A stretch of 64,000 bases of DNA, from contig CAUYUJ010012669.1 in assembly GCA_963575745.1 (NCBI GenBank), positions 629,501 to 693,500 on the forward strand, read 5' to 3'. Origin of the DNA: Prorocentrum cordatum (lineage: Eukaryota; Sar; Dinophyceae; Prorocentrales; Prorocentraceae). How positions within the stretch are numbered: the stretch's first letter is position 1; the number at the start of each line of letters is the position of its first letter. Positions 22,251 through 32,259 of this stretch are shown here, in pieces. The notes beneath the pieces were generated by a model. It was not told where the DNA came from and ran no database searches. It was given only the letters and a program-made list of their open reading frames with translations. A program made the translations under genes and the position numbers.

Positions 22251-22925
22251 TTTTCGTTTGTTGGCTCACAGCTACTACTGCTAGCGGCTATTGGTGGCAA
22301 TGCTGCTGCGAGCGCAGTGCCACCACCGCAACCGCAACCCCGAACACCCACGTTCACCTTCGCAACAACCATAGCCACGACCAGCAAACCTACCGCCACC
22401 AATGGTGCGCCAACTCACGCCTACAAGGCGCGACGCCACCCGCTCCAGCTGCACCGCGGCCTGTGGAAGTGTCACAGCACGGATCACGACCATGACCATT
22501 GCCAAGCACGGACTCCACTCCAGGGCTCTCGTGCGGCCCACAATGCCACCGCCGCAGAAACCAGAGACTATGGCCACTACCACTACCATCGCAGCAGCCC
22601 CTTCCACTGCCGCTGCCCTTTGTCACTATCAACCTTTATGTCATCACCCCTGCCGCTGCCGCGGCCACGACCATACTGGCTCGCGCGGCACAGCTCGAAC
22701 AACTCGTAGAGCCAACGACACAAACAACACAGTGCAACCAACGCGGCAACACGAAGAGACGACACCAGCATGAGGGCAACACTCCCAGCGACGGTATTGC
22801 TCCGAATCATGTTGGCGGTGACAAGCATTCGCCACGTGGCACGGTAATGCCTGTTGGGGCGAACACGCAGGCGACGGCGGGCTTTCGAATCTTTCCTTCA
22901 GGGCGATCACGTTGTGCCGCCGTGC
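22251..22925. other. CCA/CAC-rich sequence without supported gene
   Basis: Rich in ACCACCGCAACCG-like triplets, which open several overlapping frames encoding Thr/Pro/His/Ala strings. No motif supports coding. Confidence 0.4.
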
Positions 22926-22927
22926 GG

Positions 22928-23115
22928 CATTGTGATTATTTTTCTGGCGACCATCTTGGCGACCACATTGGGTGGTATTTTTTTTTTGGCGACCATTTTG
23001 GCGACCATATGGGTTACCATATCGATTTTTGGCGACCATTTGGGCGACCATATGGGTTACCATATCGGTTTTTGGCGACCATTCGGGCGACCATAGGGGC
23101 GACCATTCGGCGACC
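22928..23115. repeat. GGTCGCC / ATATGGTAACC minisatellite, right copy (inverted)
   Basis: Units read GGCGACCAT and GGGTTACCATATCG. Bases 23026-23085 are the exact reverse complement of bases 1-60. Together the two blocks bracket the 23-kb region holding the three module-bearing genes. Confidence 0.85.
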
Positions 23116-23189
23116 ACTTTGATGCCCCCCCCGCTGTTGGGTACTAGGGACGCCACGGACCTAGAAGTTGGAACCCCTAGGAAAGCAGC

Positions 23190-23612
23190 ATTAGTTGCTA
23201 TGCTATGCTATGCCGTGCGATGCTGCGCTATGCTATGCTATGATATGTTATGTTATGTTATGAGGTGATGCGCTATGATATGATATGATATGATATGATA
23301 TGATATGATACGTTATGATAAGCCATGATATGTTATGATGCGCTGTGTTATGCCATGATAAGCTCTGCTATGCTATGCTATGCTAAGCTGCGCTATGCGT
23401 TGCTACGCTCTGCTATGATATGCTAGGATATGCTATGCTGCGCTATTATATGCTACGCTATGCTATGCTCTGCTATGCTAAAGCTCAGCGAAGCTAAGAT
23501 GAAGGTAAGCTAAGCTAAGCTAAACCTGAGCTAAGATGAAGCTAAGCTAAGCTAAGATGACATAAGCTAAGCTAAGATGAGATAAACAACGCTAAGCTAA
23601 GGGGACGTAACT
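23190..23612. repeat. TATGC / GCTAAGCTAA satellite, left arm of the foldback element
   Basis: About 270 bp of TATGCTATGC and GATATGATATG units grade into GCTAAGCTAAGATGA units. Confidence 0.85.
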
Positions 23613-23765
23613 GGGGGAACCGCGGGGCGGCTCCTGGGAGAACCGCCCGGAGCGAGGCCCACTGCCGAGCCCCTTTAAGCTCTAAAGTAAGAGCCCTTCT
23701 AGGCAGAGCCTGGGTAGGGAACGAGTGAGCACGCAACGAGGCAAACAAAACAACACAAACCAACC

Positions 23766-25140
23766 ACAGGTGCTGGTCCCCTCCCTGCACTTCAGCCACG
23801 AGGCCGCGGCGATCTGTCTCTGGGTTTTCACGGCGGGGGCGCTGCTCACGTTGCCCATGTACGACGCCTTCCAGAAGCTCGCGCACATGTACTATCTCGA
23901 GGAGGAAAGATGCATTCACATAAACTTGTGGAGCTCCGCGCGCCAGTGAGGGGTCCCAGCGCCGACCCAAGAAATCCGCGCGGACCCCCAACAGTTTATG
24001 TCAATGTCGTTCTTCTTTCTCTACTATCGGCGGGCCCTGAAGAGAGCCTTCTTCGACGGCGGGCAGGACGTGGAGTTCTCCGCGATCGCGAGCAATCCGT
24101 ACTGCCCAAACTTGCTTTTTGGCGCCTGTGTCCACGACTACAGGAAGCCCTGGGAGGACGCAAACCACTGCCAGTTCACCATGTCCTCGTTGCACATCGG
24201 CTGCGCTAGGACGGGCTTCTTCGGAACTCCCGCAAACGCCAGCCTTGCCCGGCTCATGACCATCGCGGGCGCCGCAACTGATGCCACATTCTTGCTGTAC
24301 GCCGACGTGCTGGCGATACGCTTCTTTCTGGCGGTCGTCGCGCTGCGTTTCGGGGATTTCCTGAGGCTGGAGCCAGAAGGACCCATGTGCACCAGGGTGC
24401 AAACCCGGGTGCTTGATGCGTACCCCCTCAATCAGTCATTCCCGATGCGCGATCAGCATGTGATATCTCGGTGGCTGCAGGGCCTCCTGGACCGTCTCCC
24501 AGCAGCATGCGTGTTCATTTTGGCCCACATACTGCTTCTGATTGGCGCCACGGTGGGCATGGGGAGTGGACCTGGCTCGGCTAGTGCGTGCCTCGCTTAT
24601 AAGGCGCTCCTGTCTGCCATGGTCCTCGTGGCGTCGGCAGTGGCGGCCCTGAGCTTCTTCGCACACATGAAGCCGCTCGAGTGGTTGATGCGGAGCCCGA
24701 TGATCCAGCAGATGCTCATGCTGTGCATGCACCGCCACACAGCGGTGCGCCCCCCGCCCTACTTGTACATCTCTGACGGCGGACTGCTCGAGGTCCTTGG
24801 CGTCCTCCCGCTGCTGCGGAGGCGGCTCGGGCGCATCGTCGCCTCGGACGCGGCCGAGGACCCGGAGCTCTCCATGCGCTGCCTTCGCGACACGCTCGCG
24901 ATCTGCCGCGCGGAGAACCTCTGCTCGTTCTACGATCCGCGCGACCCCCGCCGCGACATGGAGTTCGTGCTGAGGGACTTCCGAGAGGGGACGGAGCCCT
25001 TTTCGGGGGGCGCCAGCTGCCCACCTCACCGATCCTGGCCAGGCCCATCCCGGTCCTGGGATGGCCCATCTGCGATTTCGAATACGATAGCCGTCCGCAA
25101 TTGCCTTCCGCGGTATTTCTGGGACTTCGAGTTCTCGTGA
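23766..25140 (+). pseudogene. Patatin-like phospholipase family fragment with membrane segments
   Basis: The main frame runs from the ATG at 23998 to a TGA at 25138. It begins SFFFLYYRRALKRAFFDGG, then NLLFGACVHDYRKPWED and TMSSLHIGCARTGFF. Two hydrophobic stretches follow (about residues 165-190 and 205-230). Then comes YLYISDGGLLEVLGVLPLL with RRRLGRIVASDAAEDP. The DGG element with this downstream text matches the C-terminal dyad region of patatin-like proteins, though the residue usually found after DGG (His) is Leu here. An upstream piece (23766-23900: AAAICLWVFTAGALLTLPMYDAF) is in another frame and may be a separate exon. No nucleophile (GxSxG) segment is present, so this is a partial gene and probably inactive. 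It lies entirely inside the foldback element. Confidence 0.5.
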
Positions 25141-25311
25141 GCTGCTGGAAATGCTCGGGAGGTCAAGGACCAAGGAGATTCTTGTTTTTCCCTACCTAGG
25201 CTCTGCCTAGAAGGGTTCTTACTGTGTTTGCTTAAAAGGGCCGGGCAGTGCTCCCCGCCCCGGGCGGTTCCCCCAGGACCTGGCCCGCGGTTCCCCCAGT
25301 CCCCTGGGAGC

Positions 25312-25960
25312 TTTAGCTTTAGCTTTAGCTTTAGCTTTAGCTTTAGCTTTAGCTTTAGCTTAGCTTTAGCTTAGCTTCAGCTTAGCTGTAGCGTAGCTTT
25401 AGTTTAGCTGTAGGTTAGCTTTAGCTTAGCTTTAACTTAGTTTTAATTTAGATATAGCTTAGCTTTAGCTTAGCTTTAGCTTAGCTTTAGCTTAGCTTTA
25501 GCTTAGAAGTTTTAGCTTAGAAGCCTTGTTTAGCTTAGCTGTATCTTAGCTTTAGCTTAGCTTCAGCTTAGCGTTGGCTTAGCTTTAGTTAGCTTTAGCT
25601 TAGCCTTAGCGTAGCGTTAACTTAGCTTTAGCTTAGCTTTAGCTTTGCTTTACCTTAGCGTTAGTTCAGTGTTTGCTTAGCTGTTGCTTAGCTTCAGCTT
25701 GGCTTTAGCTTAATGTCAGCTTAGCTTCAGTTTAGATTTAGCTTAGCGTTGGCTTAGCTTTGGCTTAGCTTTAGCTTAGCTTCAGCTTAGCTTTAGCTTA
25801 GCTTTAGCTTAGCTTTGGCTTAGCTTTGGCGTAGCTTTAGTTTAGCTTTAGCTTAGCTTTAGCTTAGCTTCAGCTTAGCTATAGCTTATATTTAGCTTAG
25901 CTATAGCTTAGCTTTAGCTTAGCTTCAGCTTAGCTTTAGCTTAGCTTTAGTTCAATTTTA
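25312..25960. repeat. AGCTTT / TTAGCTTAGC satellite, right arm of the foldback element
   Basis: (AGCTTT)n from 25312, then about 580 bp of AGCTTAGCTTTAGCTT variants. It is the complement of the GCTAA-type satellite in the left arm. Confidence 0.9.
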
Positions 25961-26261
25961 CAGTTACTACTAATGCTGCTTTCCTAGGGGCTCCAACTCC
26001 TACGTAGGGTCGCACTGGGATAATGAGCTATTGTATTTCTCGGCACCGCCTTTGGGAAGCCGACAGGCTGGTAGCACTCCGCGCGCGTCCAAAGGATGGT
26101 AGGGCGCGCCCTGCTGGCCTGGCCGGAGAGGCATGCACGCCGATCCCGTGCCCATGATTGGCCCGCCGTCCACGATCGGCGAGTTGGACAGCTGACGTCC
26201 CCCAACCTTCTTGCACCTTGGCATACGCTACGAGCCACAGGCCCCGGAGAGCGAGCCCGCA

Positions 26262-27105
26262 TCGAGGGAAGCGCACGATGATCATGAACCAGATGTCGCG
26301 GGATTTCGTCGATGCCGATTTTGGTCATGGTCCATGCCGGCCATCGCCCATTCGCGAAGCTGGTCCAAACATTGACGATGACCAAGATGGACGATAGTCA
26401 AGATCGACAACGATAGTCAAAATCGACAACGACGTTTTCGCGTTCAGTCTTTGACCCCCAGCGCTATACTCGAGTCGGCCTGAGAGAACTGCGTGTTTTC
26501 GGGAGTCGAGGTCGACTTCCACAAAAGCCGCGTGCTTTTGGAAGTCGAATGCGGCTCCAAAGAGAACACAAAAACAAAAACACATCTGAAGCAGCTCAAA
26601 GTTCTTGGGAGTCGAATTCGATTAGAATCGAGTCGGCCAGGGAGATCTGAGTGATTAGGGAAGCCGAATTTGAATTCCCCGAAGTCGTCCCAGACATGCG
26701 ATGTCCTGTTTTTTTTTATGTGGAGTCCCCAGAAGTCCTAACCCTTTCCCTCGGGCCAGTTTTACATGCCGAGTCGTTTTTTGACGGTCCCGGGGCCCAG
26801 CGAGGGCCCCCAGAGGCCCAAGACGACGAACAATCTCCCGTCCTGTTTTTTGATGACCCGACGCGGTCCTTCTTTTCCTTCCCGCCGCGGCAGTGGACGG
26901 GGAGCTGTTCTCTCAGGCCGACTCGAGTATAGCGCTGGGGGGCAAAGACTGAACGCGAAAACGTCGGTGTCGATCTTGACCATCGTCCATCTCGGTCATC
27001 GTCAATTTGTGGACCAGCTTCGCGAATTTGATGCCCAGCACGGACCACGACCAGGATTGGCGTCGACAAGATCCCTCGACATCGTGCGCTTCCCTCCACG
27101 GCCGT
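26262..27105. repeat. Inverted repeat pair (arms of about 200-230 bp, loop of about 400 bp)
   Basis: The left arm (26262-26492) and the right arm (26900-27098) are reverse complements with indels. Shared phrases include GCGCTATACTCGAGTCGGCC / GGCCGACTCGAGTATAGCGC, CGACGTTTTCGCGTTCAGTC and its complement, TTCGCGAAGCTGGTCC / GGACCAGCTTCGCGAA, and GGAAGCGCACGATG / CATCGTGCGCTTCC. The loop at 26496-26895 has no supported gene. The phrase GTGGACGGGGAGCTGTTCT occurs at both ends of the right arm (26890 and 27105). Confidence 0.75.
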
Positions 27106-27364
27106 GGACGGGGAGCTGTTCTACGTTCGCATGCGCATGCCGCCTGGCGACGGCGCGCCTGTGCGGCCCCTGCTCGCGGAGGCCGAGCTCCTCTCGGCGC
27201 CCGGCGCGCCAGCGGCCGCGGGGCCTGGCGCCGCGCTGCGCCGGGACCTCCGCGGGGCTCGCGTAGCGGGAGCCAGCGCCAACGGGCCTTGAGATCCGGG
27301 CGTCTCAGCTGGAGGCCACCTATGGGTGGGGTCCGAGTAGCTGGGGTCAGGGGGTCGCACCGCA

Positions 27365-27735
27365 TCGCCAATGTCTCGCCGATGCATCGGCGATGCATCG
27401 GCGACGTCGGCGATGCATCACCAACGTCGGCGTGGAGAAATTCGAGCTCCACATCGAGCCGCATCGCCAATGCGTCGGCGATGCGGCCCATGCGGCGCGA
27501 CCTTCTGACGTCATCTACTCCGGAACATCTAGGAGGCCTGGATCTATTTTCTGATCACTGGGTACTGGAATTTTCCAGTCGTGACCGACGAGGTCGGTCG
27601 CTACCGATTTTGCTTCAAATTCTGGTATCGGTCGTGACCGATCTGCGGTAAAATCAGTCGCGATCGGTCGCGACCAGTCGCGAGCGATTTTGGAATCGAT
27701 TGCCATCGGTCGCGACCGACAGTATCGGATATCCA
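27365..27735. repeat. GATGCATCGGC units, then CGGTCGCGACCGA palindromic units
   Basis: 27380-27490 repeats CGGCGATGCATCGGCGA. 27575-27725 repeats GGTCGCGACCG and CGGTCGTGACCG, each a near-perfect short palindrome. No gene is seen. Confidence 0.7.
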
Positions 27736-27739
27736 GTGA

Positions 27740-28760
27740 TTTGGGTCGGCGGGGCTCACATAATCAGCACCAACGGGCCCAGAGATCCCAGACCTCTTGG
27801 ATCATGGAAAGATCGCGACGTTTTCTGTTTTTCCGAATTTCGGCCTCGCCAGGCCCTGGGACAGTCAGAAAACGGTTCGGAATGAGAAACCAGTCCCAGG
27901 GAAGTGGTCGAGAGGTTGGGAGCCTGTGTCTCGAAAAATCGAGACGCCATATGTCTAGGGAGATCCTGGCGTCCCAATTCTTTCGAGCCGTGCGCTTTCT
28001 CACCCAGTTTCGGGCCCGGAGGCCCTCACAGACCGATCGGGCTCGAAAAATGCTCACGGGCGGGTGCTCGGGGCTCACGTTCCGTGGACCATTCGGTAAC
28101 ATCTCACGGGAGACTTGTATCTCCTGGAAGTTCCGTCTTCAGAGCGCATTTGCGTGCGGTAGCGTTCGTCAGTCGATGAGAGGGCCGATTTAGCGTCGAT
28201 CAGCGTCGATGTATTATCGACTCGCGACGAAAAGCGCCGACTCGCGTCGATCAGCGTCAATTGGAGCGTCGGTTCGCTAGAGCCAGCAAGTTGACATGGG
28301 AGGCTCCCATGTGTTGTCACAGAAGGATCAGCGCTAACAGGGGTCTGCCAATCCCCTCTGGCTGACCTGGGTTCCCCAGGCGGGACTTCGGCGGGGCGGG
28401 GCGTACGTAACCAACGGGGGTCAGCGCCAACAGGCCCTGAGATGTGTGCGTCTCAATTCTTTCGAGCCAGGCGTTTTCTCGTCTGGTTTCTGGCTCGGAC
28501 AGTACACAAGAACGATGGGGTCCAGGGCTCCGGCTGTAATTGGTGGCGATGTTGCAATTTTCCTCGACTTCGGATCTCAGAGGGCCCCCTCTGGCTGACC
28601 CGGGTTTGGGAGCCACGCGAGGCCGATTCTCCCTCTCCGCCCTCCGCTGGCCCGGCAAATGGGAGCTACTGCCGGCGGCCGGCCAGGCTTCGACAGGGCC
28701 CTGGCCCACCAGGGTTGCGCTAACCCAGGCTAGTGCTCTACACGGCGGGTGCGTTGGTGA
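27740..28760. repeat. Dispersed repeat family (CAATTCTTTCGAGCC), two copies
   Basis: At about 27940-28080 and 28436-28600, similar text recurs: CAGCGCCAACAGGCCC or its variant, CAATTCTTTCGAGCC, a GCG-TTTTCTC-CC-GTTTC phrase and GAAAAATG. A third copy is at 30570-30720. Associated text at 27828-27920 (CAGAAAACGGTTCGGAATGA) resembles 30890-30950. Frames here are not coherent genes. Confidence 0.55.
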
Positions 28761-28879
28761 GGAATGTGTCTGGGAGGCTTCAGACCCTTGACCATTCCTT
28801 CTCTGATGAGGGCGACGGTGAGAATGCAGGAGGTCTTTTGTTTTGCTCCCCCCCTGTTTCTCGCGGCTGGGAATAAGAC

Positions 28880-29025
28880 TCGTGCCTCCTCCTCCGCCTG
28901 CTGCTTCTCCTCCTCCTCCTTCTTCTCCTCCTGCTCCTCCTACTCCTCCTCTCTGGTCCTCGTCCTCCTCCTGCTTCTCCTTGTAATCGTAGTCGTCGTC
29001 GTCGTCGTCGTTGTTGTTGTTGAGC
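28880..29025. repeat. CCT-rich then GTCGTC microsatellite
   Basis: CTCCTCCTCCTTCTCCTCC up to about 28980, followed by (GTC)n and (GTT)n. Confidence 0.8.
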
Positions 29026-29029
29026 GGCG

Positions 29030-29342
29030 GATGCCGCAGAGAAATACATATTTCCCATCATTGGTGGGACCCGAGTCCGTCAATAAGGGCGTCGAGCGGA
29101 TAGATAGTTTCCACTACTGGGGAGGATCTGAAGACCTAGTGCTGTTGCCCATGGCGAATCCACGATTGGAGTTCCACGAGCTTCTTGCACACTGGCCCAG
29201 TTTCTTGACCTCGTTCGCCTCTCCGGCGTTCACAACAGATCTTGGCCGAGGCCTGTTTCAAGAGGCTCCCAGGAAGCTGGCCCAGAGTTCTCAGGTGATA
29301 CCTTTCGTGATCATACGTTCTGCTGCATACGCCGGTCTTTGA
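29030..29342 (+). CDS. Possible exon or gene fragment, about 100 aa, unknown
   Basis: After the microsatellite the frame reads MPQRNTYFPSLVGPESV with LVLLPMANPRLEFHELLAHW and PFVIIRSAAYAGL. Composition is balanced, unlike the repeat-driven frames around it. No domain is recognised. The ATG at 29030 is only the first Met after the repeat; the frame is open further upstream through the microsatellite. Confidence 0.25.
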
Positions 29343-30218
29343 AAGTAGGCATTTCTGGATTTCCAGATCCCAATCTATGTCAAGCGCCTTCCTACTTCAA
29401 GAATCGGCATGCGTGTGCTGTGTTTTGTTATTCTCTGGGAGGCCCTGAACCCAATGTATTTCATCCTCGTAAGTGCTTACTTTTGTATTGCTTCCGACGG
29501 ACATGTAGTGTGTCCCCAAGGACTTCGGCGGGGCCTGCTGTCCCGCCAGCGAGTGCGGCGGCCTCTGTGCGGGGCGGCGCTTCCCGCACTTCTTCGGGGG
29601 CCGCGACCGGGGGGCGGGCAGGGCCCATGTGGGGAGGGGGTCTTCGTCTTCGCTCGTCTTTGCAGCGGTAGTCTCCAGCAGCTGCGCCTCGCCGAGGGCG
29701 TTCCGAGGGTGCCCGGATCGTCTCCCGAGGGGCCACTGGAGACCCGAGTCATGACCCGAAAACGGAGATCTGTCAACGTTAGGGGGGGATCGGCCCAGGG
29801 GGGGATGCATCGACCCGCAACCGCCTCGTGATTGCCTACAGGGGCCTCACAGCCAACCCCGCCTAGGAGCGCGCGGAGTCGCTATCGAGCGCCAATCGTC
29901 GATAGATGGGCGCTTCATCGCCGATTCCAGGTCGATGGCGCCACCCTGAGCCTGTTCCCTCCTGGCGTTCTCCCACACGCAACGGGGAGGGGCAATCACT
30001 ACGTGCTCGTTCGCGAGCGTCGTCCGGCACATCACGGCGGTTGGAGTCCCAGGGATTCTGCGAGCAAATGCCCCGCCATGGGCGCTGCCCGCCGCTGCCG
30101 CCGCCGCCGAATCTTCGGCGTCAGCAACCAGTTCCTCACGCCCCTGCACTTCGCGAACCTGTGCGGGCTCGGGGGGGAGGCTCGAAGAAGACACAACTGT
30201 ACAGACCTATCCTCTCGA
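29343..30218. other. No supported gene
   Basis: Several frames of 90-160 codons overlap on both strands with Arg/Pro/Gly-rich translations. Nothing coherent was recognised. Confidence 0.4.
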
Positions 30219-30340
30219 AGGTCCGCGCGGATTTCTTGGATTTGCGCTGGACCCGCTTGGTGGCGCCTCTTGCGCCGGGGGCCCAGCGCAGATGCAAGAA
30301 CTCCGCGTGGAGCTCTCAAAGCTTAGGCTAATGCCCATGC
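30219..30340 (+). repeat. Dispersed repeat shared with the right end of the window
   Basis: Text containing GATTTCTTGGATTTGCGCTG and a GCCCAGCGCAGAT-CAAG phrase recurs at 63838-63960 (GATTTCTTGGATCTGCGCTG and GCCCAACTCAGATCAAAGAG). Confidence 0.65.
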
Positions 30341-30569
30341 CGTATCTGGTTCATCTAGAGGCGTCGCGGCCCCTGGTGCAGGCCATGCTCCGGGGCCGCA
30401 GCTCGAGGCGCCCGGCTTCCAGCGCAGGCCCCCTGTGACGCGCAGGGCTCGGCGCTGGGCCCTTCCGCAGCCGCTGGCCTGCAGCCTCGCGCGCCAGAGC
30501 GGGCCCAAAACAAAAGACCAGGCCCACGGGTGTGTGGTAAGGAGGGGCGACCACCCGCCAGAGCGAATC

Positions 30570-30965
30570 TCTGCGTTCCCTGAGATCTGTGCGCTGGAAT
30601 TTCTTCGAGCCGGGCGTCTGCGCCCCGTCTCGGGCTCCAGGGCGATCACAGACCGATGCGTCCCGAAAAATGACGCAGGAGGATGGGGGTCTGCATGGCT
30701 CCGGTTTGTGATTTCTCGGATGCTGCAGCTTGTCCGTGACGTCGGGCCTTCGCGTTCCGCACCGTGGTGCCAGCCGCGCTTGGCCCGATACTTTTCACGG
30801 TCGCGTTGTCTCCCGTCTCCGCCCGCAGAAACCTTCGCGTCGTGAGCAATCCAGGCGAGGAGTTTTGAGTGTTGCTATATTCGGCCATGAACCGCCAAAA
30901 AACGGGTCGGGGTGAGAAGCTGGTCCTGGGGAGCCAGTCGAGACTTGCAGGGGTCCGCGTTGTGA
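30570..30965. repeat. Dispersed repeat family, third copy
   Basis: Similar to 27940-28080 and 28436-28600 (TTTCTTCGAGCCGGGCG, CACAGACCGATGCG, CGAAAAATG). The part at 30885-30950 matches 27845-27915 (AACGGGTCGGGGTGAGAAGC). Confidence 0.55.
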
Positions 30966-32180
30966 CCAAGTCGCGACATTGGGGGCTTGGGCCTCCCCGA
31001 AAACTGTACGGCCAGGAACTCCTACTCAGCGCCTAGCGCTGCCTGGCTCTTGCCCACCACGCTCCGGCGCAACACGGTAAGCACATCCCCATCCCCAAGC
31101 GCTTTTCCCAGCCCGCGCCCCGCGAGGCAGAGCGACATGCTATCAGCTTGGGAGGCATGGCGTTTCGACGGGGCCGCCGCCGCACGCTAAGCAGAAGTTC
31201 CTGGCCGCCGTAGTTGGCAGGGTACTGGGCCCCCCCCAAGCGGCGGTCCGCAGCCAGGAAGGACGCGCACGTGCGCTCCAGATGTAATCGACAGGCGCCC
31301 AGGCACAGCCGCGGAAACGATCAAACACGCAGACGCCTGGTCTCGTGCAAACGATGCAGAGACCTGTGGCAAGTCCTGCCAACGTGCCAGTGTGGTATAT
31401 CATGCATGCAGACTGGCTCTCACGCCAGCTCCTCCTGGAAGCCCTTGACAACCATCCTGCGAGCGTATGGGAGGCGTGGCTACAATGTTGTATCGTGGTG
31501 CGGCCGTCGCGTTGCATGCTGGTTGCGTTGCCTCGTGGGGTCTTCTTCGGAGCTTCTCAGGTGCCTCTCTGGGGCATGTTTGGGGCCTCTCAATGCTGAA
31601 ACGCTTGTTATGCTTGCTGGGGGTTCCTGGAACGCTTGTTGTGCTGTTTCTGGAACACTTCTGTGGTGGTGGTGGCGCCATCCTGTGCGGGACTGTTCAA
31701 CCAAAATGTCCATTCCTGTCCCTTCTCGAACGTCTCCCCCTTCTCCTTCTCCTTCCCCCGCATTGTGGCAATGCAGGTCGTCCTGCACAGTTGCTTCGAA
31801 CCGTCTTTAAACAAAGGTGGCTGCCACAATGTATGCAGAATGCACATACCATCCCCCAGTACCAGGTGCCACCCACGGTCCTTGCAACAAAGTCCAGGAC
31901 CAAAAGGTTCACCTTCCCAACCTTCACGAGCACGACATTCAAGAATGGAAAAGCCCATGTGCCCAACCTGCCTCATCAGGAATATGCCGACCTCACACTT
32001 AAAAACATCAGGCATACACTACAATCCTTCCCCTTCTCCTTTTCATTTCTTCAGTGACGCTGATCGCGGAGTCGAGCGGTCCGCGGGATCGCGCTTGGCT
32101 TGTGGCCGCGGGAGGCGGGGGCGCGGGCCCAACCCTCGTGCTTCCGTGGCGCGCGCATCGTCATTATCATAACCATCAAA
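30966..32180. other. No supported gene
   Basis: Mixed-composition sequence. Frames of up to 196 codons (31467-32057) are open, but they overlap in all frames and show no motif. Confidence 0.35.
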
Positions 32181-32259
32181 AGTGTCAGCATCACCGCCAT
32201 CATCAGCATCTTGTTTTCGCATCTTCTGGGCTCTTCGAACGCGATGCGGTATAGTGTGC

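Larger units (their letters stand above)
23160..26003. mobile_element. Foldback-type element with long inverted termini and a captured gene fragment
   Basis: The outer left end (23160-23196) reads as the reverse complement of the right end (25968-26003); shared core AAAGCAGCATTAGT / ACTAATGCTGCTTT, with one difference over the 28 bp I aligned. Inside come satellites of opposite sense (GCTAAGCTAA on the left, TTAGCTTTAGCTT on the right). Inside those, a second inverted pair lies at about 23615-23720 and 25190-25315 (shared TAGGCAGAGCCTGGGTAGGG on the left and its complement on the right, plus GAACCGCCCGG / CCGGGCGGTTC). The core at 23721-25190 carries a patatin-like gene fragment. I found no clear target-site duplication and no transposase. 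Confidence 0.75.
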
